A stretch of 64,000 bases of DNA, from NCBI RefSeq assembly GCF_040822085.1, contig NZ_CP162006.1:2790001-2854000 (forward strand), read 5' to 3'. The stretch is from Rhodoferax sp. WC2427 (GTDB lineage Bacteria; Pseudomonadota; Gammaproteobacteria; Burkholderiales; Burkholderiaceae_C). Position numbers and translations under genes: made by a program. Positions 29,711-37,563 of the stretch are shown in pieces (the first letter of the stretch is position 1; every line of letters begins with the position of its first letter). The notes beneath the pieces are model-generated. The model was not told the origin of the DNA. It searched no databases and saw only the letters and a program-made list of their open reading frames with translations.

Positions 29711-31774
29711 TTGCACGTGTCGCCCGCAACCACCGCCGCCCTTCCAGCCGATTCCCCCGACAGCCCCTGGCAGCCACCCCCCACGCGCCCTGCACGCGCG
29801 CGGCTGCCCACACGGTTGCACATGGGGCTGCTGCTCTCGCTGCTGGCCCACGCACTGCTGTTGGGTCTGACCTTCGGCGACCAGGGCACCGGGCTGCCGG
29901 GCTTTGGCTTTCCCTGGGAAGAACGCCGGGGCGAAGCACCCGACCGCACGCCAGCACCACCCCTGCAGGCCGTACTGGCCCCCACCCCGGCCACCACACT
30001 ACCCAGCGAGACCCCGCCCACCCCTATCGCCCCCATCGCCCCTGCAGCGGCGGCTGCGGTGGCACAACTGGTGTGGATCGCGCCCCGGCCCGCCGTCCAG
30101 GCACCGGCACTGGCCCGTGCCCCCGCAGCAGCCCGCACCCAAACCGCCGAACAGCAGGAAGCCACGCGCCAGGCCGCGCAACGCCGGGCAGCTGCCCGGG
30201 CCGAAGCCGCCCGCCAAAAGGCTGAGCGGGCAGCCGAGCGCCAGGAAGCCCAGCGTGTGGCCGCCGCGCTGCGCCAGGCGGAAAAGGAGCAAAGGGTCGC
30301 GCAGCAAGAAGCGCAGCGGCAGGAGAAGGCCCAGCGGGCAGCGGAGCAAGCAGCGCAAGCGGAGCTGTCCAAGGCTGCGCGGGCCGAAGCCCAGGCGCTG
30401 GAACACCAAGAGCGCCAGGAACGGCTGGAACGCCAAGCCATCCAGCGGCAAGCCACCCTGCAGGAAACCGCCCGGCAAGATGCCCTGCGGCTCCAGGCCA
30501 CGCGGCTGGAGGCCGAACGCCTGCAAGCCGAGGCCGCCAACGTAGAGGCCGAGCAGGCCTTGCGCCAGTTGACCGCCCGCCAAGCCGCCGCCACCGCCGT
30601 GGCCTTGGCACGCCAAATCGAAGCCGACAACCAGGCCAGCGCGCAACAAGCCGCCGCCCGCCAAGACGAAGAGCGTCAAGAAAAAGAGCGCCTGGCGGCA
30701 GAACGAAAGCAAGAAGAACGCAAGGAAGCAGAACGCCAGCAAGCAGAACGCACCGACGCAGCCCGCAAAGAGACTGCGCGCCAGGAAGCCGAGCGCCTGG
30801 AGGCCACCCGGCTGGCTAACGCACGACAAGAGGCGGCGCAACGCGATGCCAGCCGCAAGGAAGAAGCCGCGCGGACCGAGGCGGCACGGACCGAGGCCGA
30901 GCGCAAGGAAGCCGAGCGGGTGCAGGCCGCACAACAAGCCGCCGCCCGGCAAGCCGCCGCCCAGCAAGAGGCAGCCCGCAAGGAGCAGGAACGGGCGCAG
31001 GCCACGCAGCAGGAGGCCGATCGCCAAGAAGCCCATCGGCAAGAGGCTGCCCGCCAGGCCACCGAACGGGCAGAGGCTGCGCGGCTCGACGCGCAGCGCA
31101 AAGAGGCAGCCCGGCAGGACGGTGAGCGCAAGGAAGCAGCGCGCCAAGCCGCTGCAGCCACGGCGGCATCCGCGGCAACGGCAGTGGCAGCGCCACCTGC
31201 AGCATCCCCTGCGGCAGCCCAATCCGCAGCGCCCAGCACACAGCCTTCCGCCGCGCCAGCGGCCCCCGCCCGCAGTGCCGCCGAAGAGCAGCGCGAAGAA
31301 CGGCTGCGGGCCATCGGGCGGCAGTTGAACCTGGAGGCCGACCAGCGCGCAGCCGCCGCCAAAGCCACAGAAGCCGCCGCCGCTGCACGCCCGGCCTCCA
31401 ACCTGCCTTCGTCGTGGAGCACTGCCCGCCGGGGCCGCATCTTTGGCCGCAGCGACAGCAACCAGGAGCTGGTGCTATACGCCGAAGCCTGGGCCCGCAA
31501 GATCGAGCTCAACATGACTTTTGGCTCCGTGCGCGATGCCGCAAAGCTGGCCCACACCGACCCCATCGTGTTGGTCGCGGTGCGCAGCGATGGCTCGGTG
31601 GAGTCGGTCAGTTTTGTGCGCAGCAGCGGCGTGCCCGCCCTGGACGAAGCCGTGCGTAACATCGTCCAGTCCCAAGCGAATTACCCCGCCTTCCCCCCGG
31701 CCCTGGCCCGCGAATTCGACGTAGTCGAAATCCGCCGCACCTGGCACTTTGATATGGCGGTGCGGTTGTACTGA
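29711..31774 (+). CDS. Large TolA/TonB-like envelope protein with extended coiled coil
   Basis: A protein of up to 687 aa. After about 37 cytoplasmic residues there is one transmembrane helix (MGLLLSLLAHALLLGLTFG). A Pro-rich segment follows, then an Ala/Glu/Gln/Arg helix of about 400 residues, with repeated units such as RQEAARKE and RTEAERKEAER, forming a periplasm-spanning rod. The last ~95 residues (WARKIELNMTFGSVRDAAKL, VAVRSDGSVESVSFVRSSGV, LDEAVRNIVQSQANYPAFPP) form a TonB/TolA C-terminal domain. This is the architecture of TolA, which draws on the proton motive force through TolQR. It lies 15 kb from tolB. Start codon TTG 29711, GTG 29717 or ATG 29822 is undecided; the last would leave no cytoplasmic tail. 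Confidence 0.8.
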   Translation: MHVSPATTAALPADSPDSPWQPPPTRPARARLPTRLHMGLLLSLLAHALLLGLTFGDQGTGLPGFGFPWEERRGEAPDRTPAPPLQAVLAPTPATTLPSETPPTPIAPIAPAAAAAVAQLVWIAPRPAVQAPALARAPAAARTQTAEQQEATRQAAQRRAAARAEAARQKAERAAERQEAQRVAAALRQAEKEQRVAQQEAQRQEKAQRAAEQAAQAELSKAARAEAQALEHQERQERLERQAIQRQATLQETARQDALRLQATRLEAERLQAEAANVEAEQALRQLTARQAAATAVALARQIEADNQASAQQAAARQDEERQEKERLAAERKQEERKEAERQQAERTDAARKETARQEAERLEATRLANARQEAAQRDASRKEEAARTEAARTEAERKEAERVQAAQQAAARQAAAQQEAARKEQERAQATQQEADRQEAHRQEAARQATERAEAARLDAQRKEAARQDGERKEAARQAAAATAASAATAVAAPPAASPAAAQSAAPSTQPSAAPAAPARSAAEEQREERLRAIGRQLNLEADQRAAAAKATEAAAAARPASNLPSSWSTARRGRIFGRSDSNQELVLYAEAWARKIELNMTFGSVRDAAKLAHTDPIVLVAVRSDGSVESVSFVRSSGVPALDEAVRNIVQSQANYPAFPPALAREFDVVEIRRTWHFDMAVRLY

Positions 31775-31786
31775 CCTGGAGCCCGC

Positions 31787-33259
31787 CTACACCGGGCTGT
31801 CGATCCGGATCCAGGTGGTTTTGAGTTCGCTGTATTTGTCAAACGCGTGCAGCGACTTGTCGCGCCCCACGCCGCTTTGTTTCACACCGCCGAAGGGCAC
31901 GGTGATGTCGTCTTCGTCGTACGAGTTGACGTGCACGGTGCCGGCTTTGAGGGCGCGGGCCACGCCGTGGGCTTTGTTGATGTCGCGGGTCCAGACGGCG
32001 GCCTGCAGGCCGTAGATGCTGTCGTTAGCGATACGCACGGCCTCGGCGGCATCGGTGAAAGACAGGACGGACAGCACCGGGCCGAAGATTTCTTCCTGGG
32101 CGATGCGCATGCGGTTGGTCACGCCGTCGAAGATCGTGGGTTCTACATAAAAACCGCCGCTATCGCCCAATACTTGGGCACCACCAGCTATCAATTTTGC
32201 ACCGTCTTGCTGGCCTGCCTCAATATAGCCCAGCACCGTGTCCATCTGGGTCTTGTCCACCAGCGCGCCCATGATGGTGTCCGGCAGCAGCGGGTTGGCG
32301 GGGGCGTAGCGTGGCACCAGGGCCAGGGCTTTTTCCAGGAACGCGTCTTTGATGGAGGCCTCGACCAGCAGGCGCGAGGGGGCATTGCAGCTCTCGCCCT
32401 GGTTGAAGAACACGCTGCCCACCGCCGCCTCCACGGCCCGGTCCAGGTCGGGGCAGTCGGCAAACACGATGTTGGGCGACTTGCCGCCCAGCTCGGTCCA
32501 GGCACGCTTGAGGTTGCTCAGGCCCGCCATCACATGGATGCGCTTGCCCACCTTGGTGGAGCCGGTGAAGGCGATGCAGTCCACGTCCATGTGCAGGGCC
32601 AGCGGTTCACCGGCTTCCAGGCCGAAGCCGGGCACCACGTTGAGCACGCCGGGGGGAATGCCCGCCTCCAGCGCCAGTTCGGCCAGGCGCAGCGCGGTGA
32701 GCGGCGACTTTTCGCTAGGCTTCAAGACGATGGAATTGCCTGCGGCCAGGGCCGGCGCGATCTTCCAGGCGGCCATGATCATGGGGTAGTTCCAGGGCAC
32801 GATGACGCCCACCACCCCTACCGGTTCACGGGTGATCAGCGCCAGCGACTGGTTGCCCGTGGGCGCGATTTCGTCGTAGATCTTGTCCACCGCCTCGCCG
32901 TACCAGCGGATGCAGTTGGCGGCGCTGTTGACGTCCACCGCGCGGGCGTAGCGCACGGGCTTGCCCATGTCCAGGGTTTCGATGAGGGCCAGCTCGTCGG
33001 CGTGGGCCAGCAGCTGGTCGGCAAACTTCACCATCACCCGTTTGCGCTGCGCGGGGGGCAGGCCCCGCCAGCGGGCATCGTCAAACGCGGCACGGGCGGC
33101 CTGCACGGCCTGGTCGATCTCGGCCGCGCCACCGCGGGTGACTTCGGCGAGCACACGGCCATCGACCGGCGAGCTTTTGGTGAACACGGCGCTGCCCTGC
33201 ACGCGCTGGCCGTTGATGAGGGCACGGCCATCCAGCTTCAAATCGGCGATGTTGAACAT
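31787..33259 (-). CDS. puuC: Gamma-glutamyl-gamma-aminobutyraldehyde dehydrogenase
   Basis: A 490-aa NAD(P)-dependent aldehyde dehydrogenase. VVGVIVPWNYPMIMAAWKIA carries the oxyanion Asn, FTGSTKVGKRIH the cofactor loop, and ELGGKSPNIVFADC the general-base Glu. VFFNQGESCNAPSRLLVE holds the nucleophile Cys, and EEIFGPVLSV the conserved Glu-Ile-Phe-Gly. Location at the end of the pot-spu-puu cluster points to oxidation of the aldehyde made from putrescine or gamma-glutamylputrescine. Bases 32148-32202 match the dispersed hairpin repeat, giving AT-rich codons GCA AAA TTG ATA GCT within an otherwise GC-rich gene while keeping the normal family sequence GAKLIAGG. It could also serve ketoglutarate semialdehyde. 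Confidence 0.9.
   Translation of the reverse strand: MFNIADLKLDGRALINGQRVQGSAVFTKSSPVDGRVLAEVTRGGAAEIDQAVQAARAAFDDARWRGLPPAQRKRVMVKFADQLLAHADELALIETLDMGKPVRYARAVDVNSAANCIRWYGEAVDKIYDEIAPTGNQSLALITREPVGVVGVIVPWNYPMIMAAWKIAPALAAGNSIVLKPSEKSPLTALRLAELALEAGIPPGVLNVVPGFGLEAGEPLALHMDVDCIAFTGSTKVGKRIHVMAGLSNLKRAWTELGGKSPNIVFADCPDLDRAVEAAVGSVFFNQGESCNAPSRLLVEASIKDAFLEKALALVPRYAPANPLLPDTIMGALVDKTQMDTVLGYIEAGQQDGAKLIAGGAQVLGDSGGFYVEPTIFDGVTNRMRIAQEEIFGPVLSVLSFTDAAEAVRIANDSIYGLQAAVWTRDINKAHGVARALKAGTVHVNSYDEDDITVPFGGVKQSGVGRDKSLHAFDKYSELKTTWIRIDSPV
32148..32202 (+). repeat. Dispersed hairpin repeat inside puuC, copy 5
   Basis: It shares with copy 2 the exact 17-mer CAGCTATCAATTTTGCA (32185-32201) plus CTATCGC and the AAAAA end at matching distance. 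On the minus strand it is translated in frame as part of GAKLIAGGAQVLGDSGGFYV of the dehydrogenase, with no loss of reading frame. Confidence 0.6.
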
Positions 33260-33283
33260 AGGGGGGAGTCCTGGTGATACGGG

Positions 33284-34120
33284 TTATGCGGCTGCGGCCG
33301 CTTGCATCTCACGCGCCCGGCGGGTTTGCTGGCGGGCCATGAGGACGCTGTAGACAATGATGCCGATGCTGACCACGGTGATCAGGATGGCGGCTGCAGC
33401 ATAGATCGAAGGGTTCACGCCGCGCCGGGCGTAGCCAAAAATCACCTGCGGCAACGTGGTCACCCCGGGGCCGGACAAGAATTCCGAGATGACCACATCG
33501 TCGAACGACAGGGTGAAGGTCAGCATCCAGGCCGCCACCAGCGAGGGCGCAATATTAGGCAGCGTGACCAGAAAGAACACCTGGAACGGACGGCAGCCCA
33601 GGTCCATGGCGGCCTCTTCGATGGAGCGGTCCATCTCGCGCAGGCGGCCGGTAATGACCACAGTGGCGTAGGCCATGCCCAGCAGGGTGTGGCCCAGCAC
33701 GATGGTGATGGCGCCCCGGTCTGGCCAGCCCAGTGCGCGCTGCACGGCCACCATCAGCAGCAGCAGCGACAGGCCGATGATCACCTCGGGCATCACCAGC
33801 GGTGCGCTGACCAGCCCGGCAAACAGGGTGCGCCCCTTGAACTTGAGGAAGCGCACCAGCACAAAGGCGGCAAACGCACCCAGGATGGTGGACAGCGTGC
33901 CGGTGATCACCGCCACCTTGAGCGACAGAAAGAAGCCCTCCACCAGCCGCGAGTCGCCCATCAGCGCGCTGTACCAACGCAACGAAAAGCCGGTGAATAC
34001 GCCGTCTTGCCGGGTACTGTTGAAGGAAAACAGAATCAGGAAGAACAGCGGTACGTACAGGAACAGGTACACCGCTGCCAGCCAGAAACGGCCAAAGTAG
34101 GTTTGGATGAAGCGGGTCAT
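33284..34120 (-). CDS. potI: Putrescine ABC transporter permease PotI
   Basis: A 278-aa inner-membrane permease with six helices. The BPD transport signature is in the loop around residues 170-190, ITGRLREMDRSIEEAAMDLG followed by CRPFQVFFLVTLPNIAPSL, the EAA motif that docks with the ATPase. FDDVVISEFLSGPGVTTLPQ is characteristic of the PotC/PotI group. It pairs with PotH (next upstream, one base apart) and PotG. The C-terminus ends in a poly-Ala tail. The aldehyde dehydrogenase gene follows 24 bases downstream. Confidence 0.93.
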   Translation of the reverse strand: MTRFIQTYFGRFWLAAVYLFLYVPLFFLILFSFNSTRQDGVFTGFSLRWYSALMGDSRLVEGFFLSLKVAVITGTLSTILGAFAAFVLVRFLKFKGRTLFAGLVSAPLVMPEVIIGLSLLLLMVAVQRALGWPDRGAITIVLGHTLLGMAYATVVITGRLREMDRSIEEAAMDLGCRPFQVFFLVTLPNIAPSLVAAWMLTFTLSFDDVVISEFLSGPGVTTLPQVIFGYARRGVNPSIYAAAAILITVVSIGIIVYSVLMARQQTRRAREMQAAAAA

Positions 34121-34121
34121 G

Positions 34122-35063
34122 TCAGGCGTCTTTCGGCGCGTTGGTCGCGTCGCTGTAGCGGTTGTAGATGGCCATGGGGATCAGGATGAACAGAATCATC
34201 ACGATGGCCAGCGCCGAGGCCCGCGGCCAGTTGTTGCTGCTGAACATTTCGTCCCACACCACGCGGCCGATCATCAGGTTCTCGGCCCCGCCCAGCAGGG
34301 ACGGGATCACGAACTCTCCCACGCTGGGAATGAACACCAGCATCGACCCGGCGATGATGCCGGCCTTGCTCAGCGGCACGGTGATCAGCCAGAAGGCGTG
34401 CCAGGGGGAAGCGCCCAGGTCGTGCGCGGCCTCCAGCAGGCGAAAGTCCATCTTGGTCAGGTTGGCATACAGCGGCAGGATCATGAACGGGCAATACACG
34501 TAGGTCATGCCCACCAGCATGGAGATGTCGGTGTAGAGCATCTGGATCGGCTCGTGGGTGATGCCCGCCCACATCAGCAGGTTATTCAGCACGCCTTGGT
34601 CGGCCAGGATGCCCTTCCAGGCGTAAACCCGCAGCAAAAAAGAGGTCCAAAACGGCAGCATCACCAGCATCAAGAGCGCGGGCTGCAGGCTGGCCTTGGC
34701 GCGGGCGATGAAATACGCAAACGGGTAGCCAATGAACAGGCACAGCACCGTGGTCCAGAAGGCATATTTGACCGAGGTGATATAGGCCTCGATGTAGATG
34801 GTCTGGCCCCAGACCATCACACCGTCATCGCCCGGTTCGCCGACGATGGACAGGTAGTTGTGGTATTTCAGCAAGATGCGCCACACGCCGTCTGCCGCAG
34901 TGAGCAGCGGGGCAAACGGGTCCACGCCGTTGCCCATGTCGGTCACGCTGATGCGCACCAAAATCAGGAACGGTGCCACAAAGAACAGCACCAGCCACAG
35001 GTAAGGCACGCCGATGACAAAGCGCGCACCCGGGATCAGCCGGGCCCATTTCAAGAAATGCAT
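34122..35063 (-). CDS. potH: Putrescine ABC transporter permease PotH
   Basis: A 313-aa permease of the PotB/PotH group. RFVIGVPYLWLVLFFVAPFL is the first transmembrane helix, a periplasmic loop follows, then TTVLCLFIGYPFAYFIARAK and LVMLPFWTSFLLRVYAWKGI. The EAA loop is LLEAAHDLGASPWHAFWLIT followed by VPLSKAGIIAGSML. The segment GEFVIPSLLGGAENLMIGRV is a hallmark of this subgroup. It sits between potG and potI with very short spacing, so the three are one operon segment. Confidence 0.93.
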   Translation of the reverse strand: MHFLKWARLIPGARFVIGVPYLWLVLFFVAPFLILVRISVTDMGNGVDPFAPLLTAADGVWRILLKYHNYLSIVGEPGDDGVMVWGQTIYIEAYITSVKYAFWTTVLCLFIGYPFAYFIARAKASLQPALLMLVMLPFWTSFLLRVYAWKGILADQGVLNNLLMWAGITHEPIQMLYTDISMLVGMTYVYCPFMILPLYANLTKMDFRLLEAAHDLGASPWHAFWLITVPLSKAGIIAGSMLVFIPSVGEFVIPSLLGGAENLMIGRVVWDEMFSSNNWPRASALAIVMILFILIPMAIYNRYSDATNAPKDA

Positions 35064-35075
35064 AGCAGACTCTCC

Positions 35076-36182
35076 TTACTGGGTGAGCGTGACCGGGGCT
35101 GCATCGTCCCACCAGAAGAACACCTTGTCGTCCCAGGTGATGTCGCTGTTGGCATGGCGGGTCTGGTTGGCCTCGGTGATCTTGACGCGGCGGCCACCGG
35201 CCATTTCGACGATGTAGGAGCTGTAGCTGCCAAAGTAGGCGATCTCACGCACCGTGCCATGGAACAGGTTGTAGGCCACGTCGGCAGGCCGGTCCTTGGC
35301 AATGGCGATCTTCTCGGGCCGCACGGCCACCGCCAGCGGCATGCCCTGGGTGCCGCTGATGCCGTGGCCGATATGCACCACGCCCTGGTCGGTGGTGACT
35401 TCGCAACGGTCGGGCTCGTCCAGGCTGAGGTGGCCGTCAAACAGGTTGATGTTGCCGATGAAGTCGGCCACGAAGCGGTTGGTGGGGTGCTCGTAAATTT
35501 CTTTGGGCGTGCCGACCTGCAGCACCTTGCCCTTGCTCATCACCGCGATGCGCGAAGCCATGGTCATGGCCTCTTCCTGGTCGTGGGTGACCATCACCAC
35601 CGTCACGCCCACCGACTCGATGATGTTGACCAGCTCGAACTGGGTGCGCTCGCGCAGCTTCTTGTCCAGCGCCCCCAGCGGCTCGTCCAGCAGCAAGAGC
35701 TGGGGCTTCTTGGCCAGGCTGCGGGCCAGTGCCACCCGCTGCTGCTGCCCACCGGAGAGCTGGTGCGGCTTGCGCTTGGCAAAGTCGGTGAGCTGCACCA
35801 GGTTCAGCATCTCGTCAACGCGGGTTTTGATCTGCGCGCTGGGCATGCCTTCGCGCTTGAGGCCAAAGGCGATGTTCTCCCAGATGTTGAGATGCGGGAA
35901 CAGCGCGTACGACTGGAACATCATGTTGATGGGCCGCTCGTAGGGCGGCATCTTGGCGATGTCCACACCCCCCAGCATCACCGCGCCCGAGGTCGGGGTC
36001 TCAAACCCGGCCAGCATGCGCAGCAAGGTGGATTTGCCGCAACCCGAGCTGCCCAGCAGCGCAAAGATCTCGCCCTTCTGGATCGACAGCGTCACGTTGT
36101 CCACGGCGGCCACGCCGTCGAAACGTTTGACCAGGTTTTCGGTGCGCAGAAAGCCTTCAGGCCGGGGTTTGGGCAGGTTCAT
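35076..36182 (-). CDS. potG: Putrescine ABC transporter ATP-binding protein PotG
   Basis: A 368-aa ATPase. The Walker A is LLGSSGCGKSTLLRMLAGFE, the Q-loop MMFQSYALFPHLNIWENIAF, the signature QLSGGQQQRVALARSLAKKP, the Walker B LLLLDEPLGALDKKLRERTQ and the switch His VTHDQEEAMT. The C-terminal ~120 residues form a TOBE domain (EIYEHPTNRFVADFIGNINL onward), usual for the PotA/PotG class. It energises PotHI. An intergenic region of 153 bases with a terminator and a large hairpin separates it from potF upstream. Confidence 0.94.
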   Translation of the reverse strand: MNLPKPRPEGFLRTENLVKRFDGVAAVDNVTLSIQKGEIFALLGSSGCGKSTLLRMLAGFETPTSGAVMLGGVDIAKMPPYERPINMMFQSYALFPHLNIWENIAFGLKREGMPSAQIKTRVDEMLNLVQLTDFAKRKPHQLSGGQQQRVALARSLAKKPQLLLLDEPLGALDKKLRERTQFELVNIIESVGVTVVMVTHDQEEAMTMASRIAVMSKGKVLQVGTPKEIYEHPTNRFVADFIGNINLFDGHLSLDEPDRCEVTTDQGVVHIGHGISGTQGMPLAVAVRPEKIAIAKDRPADVAYNLFHGTVREIAYFGSYSSYIVEMAGGRRVKITEANQTRHANSDITWDDKVFFWWDDAAPVTLTQ

Positions 36183-36215
36183 ACGGGGGCATCCCAGAAA
36201 TCAAAACAATATAGA

Positions 36216-36271
36216 ACTTACGCAGCGCCCCTGTGTCGCCCTTCGGGCTTACAGGGGGAACTTGCGTAAGT
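36216..36271. repeat. Nested inverted repeat between potF and potG
   Basis: ACTTACGCA (36216-36224) pairs with TGCGTAAGT (36263-36271). Inside, CCCCTGT (36228-36234) pairs with ACAGGGG (36251-36257), and GCCC/GGGC closes the centre. The outer CTTACG arms recur in the puuA-puuD gap (40392-40431), so it appears to be a dispersed palindromic element. Confidence 0.55.
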
Positions 36272-36280
36272 CCTGCAATC

Positions 36281-36320
36281 AAAAAAGCCGTGCACCCCCG
36301 ATGACGACGGTGCACGGCTT
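36281..36320 (-). terminator. Intrinsic terminator after potF
   Basis: On the minus strand a perfect 12-bp stem (36309-36320 with 36285-36296) with a 12-base loop is followed by TTTTTT. It lies 16 bases after the potF stop, ahead of potG. Partial termination here would make more binding protein than transporter core, a common pattern in ABC operons. Confidence 0.85.
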
Positions 36321-36335
36321 GTCAGTCACAAGCGC

Positions 36336-37505
36336 TTATTTGCTTTTCTTGAACAGCGTGTAGACGTTGCTCATGGACTCGCGGGTTTCGTTGCTCAGGC
36401 TGGTGGGCGAGACCATCTTGGCCATGTTGTCGGCATCGACGAAGGTGGTCTTGTCGCTGGCGATTTCAGGCTTGACCTTGTCGATGCTGGCCTTGTTGGC
36501 CGTGGGGTAGCTCAGCTCGTTGGTCAGCGAGGCCGACACTTCGGGGCGCAGGAAGTAGTCCATGAACATCATGGCGTTGTTCGGGTGCTTGGCATCGGCG
36601 GGAATGGCCAGGTTGTCAAAGAAGATCAGGCCGCCATTTTTGGGCAGCAGCACTTCGATGTCGTTGCCATTCTTGTTTTCGATGGCACGCGCCTTGGCGA
36701 TGTTGAGGTCACCCGCCCAGCCCAGGCCCACGCAGGCCTTGCCACCGGCCATGTCGTCGATCATGGTGCTGGAGAACAAACGGATGTCCTTGCGCACCTT
36801 GGCCAGCATCGCGCCCGCGGCCTTGTGGTCGGCGGTATCGGCCGAGTAGGGGTTCTTTTCCAGGTAGTGCAGCGCGGGTGGAATCACCTCGGTGGGCGAA
36901 TCCAGGTAGGCGATGCCGCAGGACTTGAGCTTGGAGGTGTAGGTGGGGTTGAACACCAGGTCCCACACATTCTCAGGCAGCGGCATGGAGCCCAAGGCCT
37001 TGGCCACCTTGCCCTTGTTGATGGCCACGGTGGTGTAGCTCCAGGCCCACGGCACCAGGTGGTCATTGCCCGCATCCACACCGGCCACCTTGCCCATGAT
37101 GACGGGGTCGAGGTTGGCCAGGTTGGGGATCTTGCTCTTGTCGAGCTTCATCAGCAGGCCACCGTCGATCTGCGACTTGGCAAACACCGCGCCGGGCACC
37201 ACGATGTCGAAACCACTGTTGCCTGCCACCAGCTTGGCTTGCAGGGCTTCGTTGTTCTCGAAGGTCTGGTAGTTGACCTTGATGCCGGTTTCTTTCTCGA
37301 AGTTGGCCACCATGTCGGCCGCGATGTAGTCGGGCCAGTTGTACACGTTCAACACTTTTTCTTCGGTATTGGCCGGTGGGGCTGCCGGGGCCGAAGCCAC
37401 CGGGGCAGCCGGAGCGGGGGCGGCGGCTGCCGGGGCCTCTTCCTTCTTACCGCAGGCACCCAACATCAGGGCGGACAGTGCAATCACCAGGGCTTGCTGT
37501 TTCAT
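36336..37505 (-). CDS. potF: Putrescine-binding protein PotF (lipoprotein form)
   Basis: A 389-aa polyamine-binding protein. The N-terminus MKQQALVIALSALMLGACGK has a lipobox LGAC, so it is predicted to be lipid-anchored, unlike soluble E. coli PotF. An Ala/Pro-rich linker of about 25 residues follows. The binding domain begins VLNVYNWPDYIAADMVANFE, with TGIKVNYQTFENNEALQAKL, the aromatic VPWAWSYTTVAINKG and GLGWAGDLNIAKARA lining the polyamine pocket. It lies between spuC and potG and is followed by a terminator. Spermidine specificity (PotD/SpuE) is possible, but catabolic neighbours favour putrescine. Confidence 0.92.
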   Translation of the reverse strand: MKQQALVIALSALMLGACGKKEEAPAAAAPAPAAPVASAPAAPPANTEEKVLNVYNWPDYIAADMVANFEKETGIKVNYQTFENNEALQAKLVAGNSGFDIVVPGAVFAKSQIDGGLLMKLDKSKIPNLANLDPVIMGKVAGVDAGNDHLVPWAWSYTTVAINKGKVAKALGSMPLPENVWDLVFNPTYTSKLKSCGIAYLDSPTEVIPPALHYLEKNPYSADTADHKAAGAMLAKVRKDIRLFSSTMIDDMAGGKACVGLGWAGDLNIAKARAIENKNGNDIEVLLPKNGGLIFFDNLAIPADAKHPNNAMMFMDYFLRPEVSASLTNELSYPTANKASIDKVKPEIASDKTTFVDADNMAKMVSPTSLSNETRESMSNVYTLFKKSK

Positions 37506-37563
37506 GTGTCAAAACTCCAAAAAAATGGGGAAACCAAAAAAGATTGTATGGACTAATTACAGA

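Noticed and set aside
31847..33277. 476-codon plus-strand frame opposite puuC
   Set aside because: It is a shadow of the aldehyde dehydrogenase gene, which has all catalytic motifs on the minus strand.
34107..36269. 720-codon plus-strand frame
   Set aside because: It is antisense to potHGI, rich in His, Gln and Arg as expected from the complement of GC-rich codons. The minus-strand proteins are clear family members.
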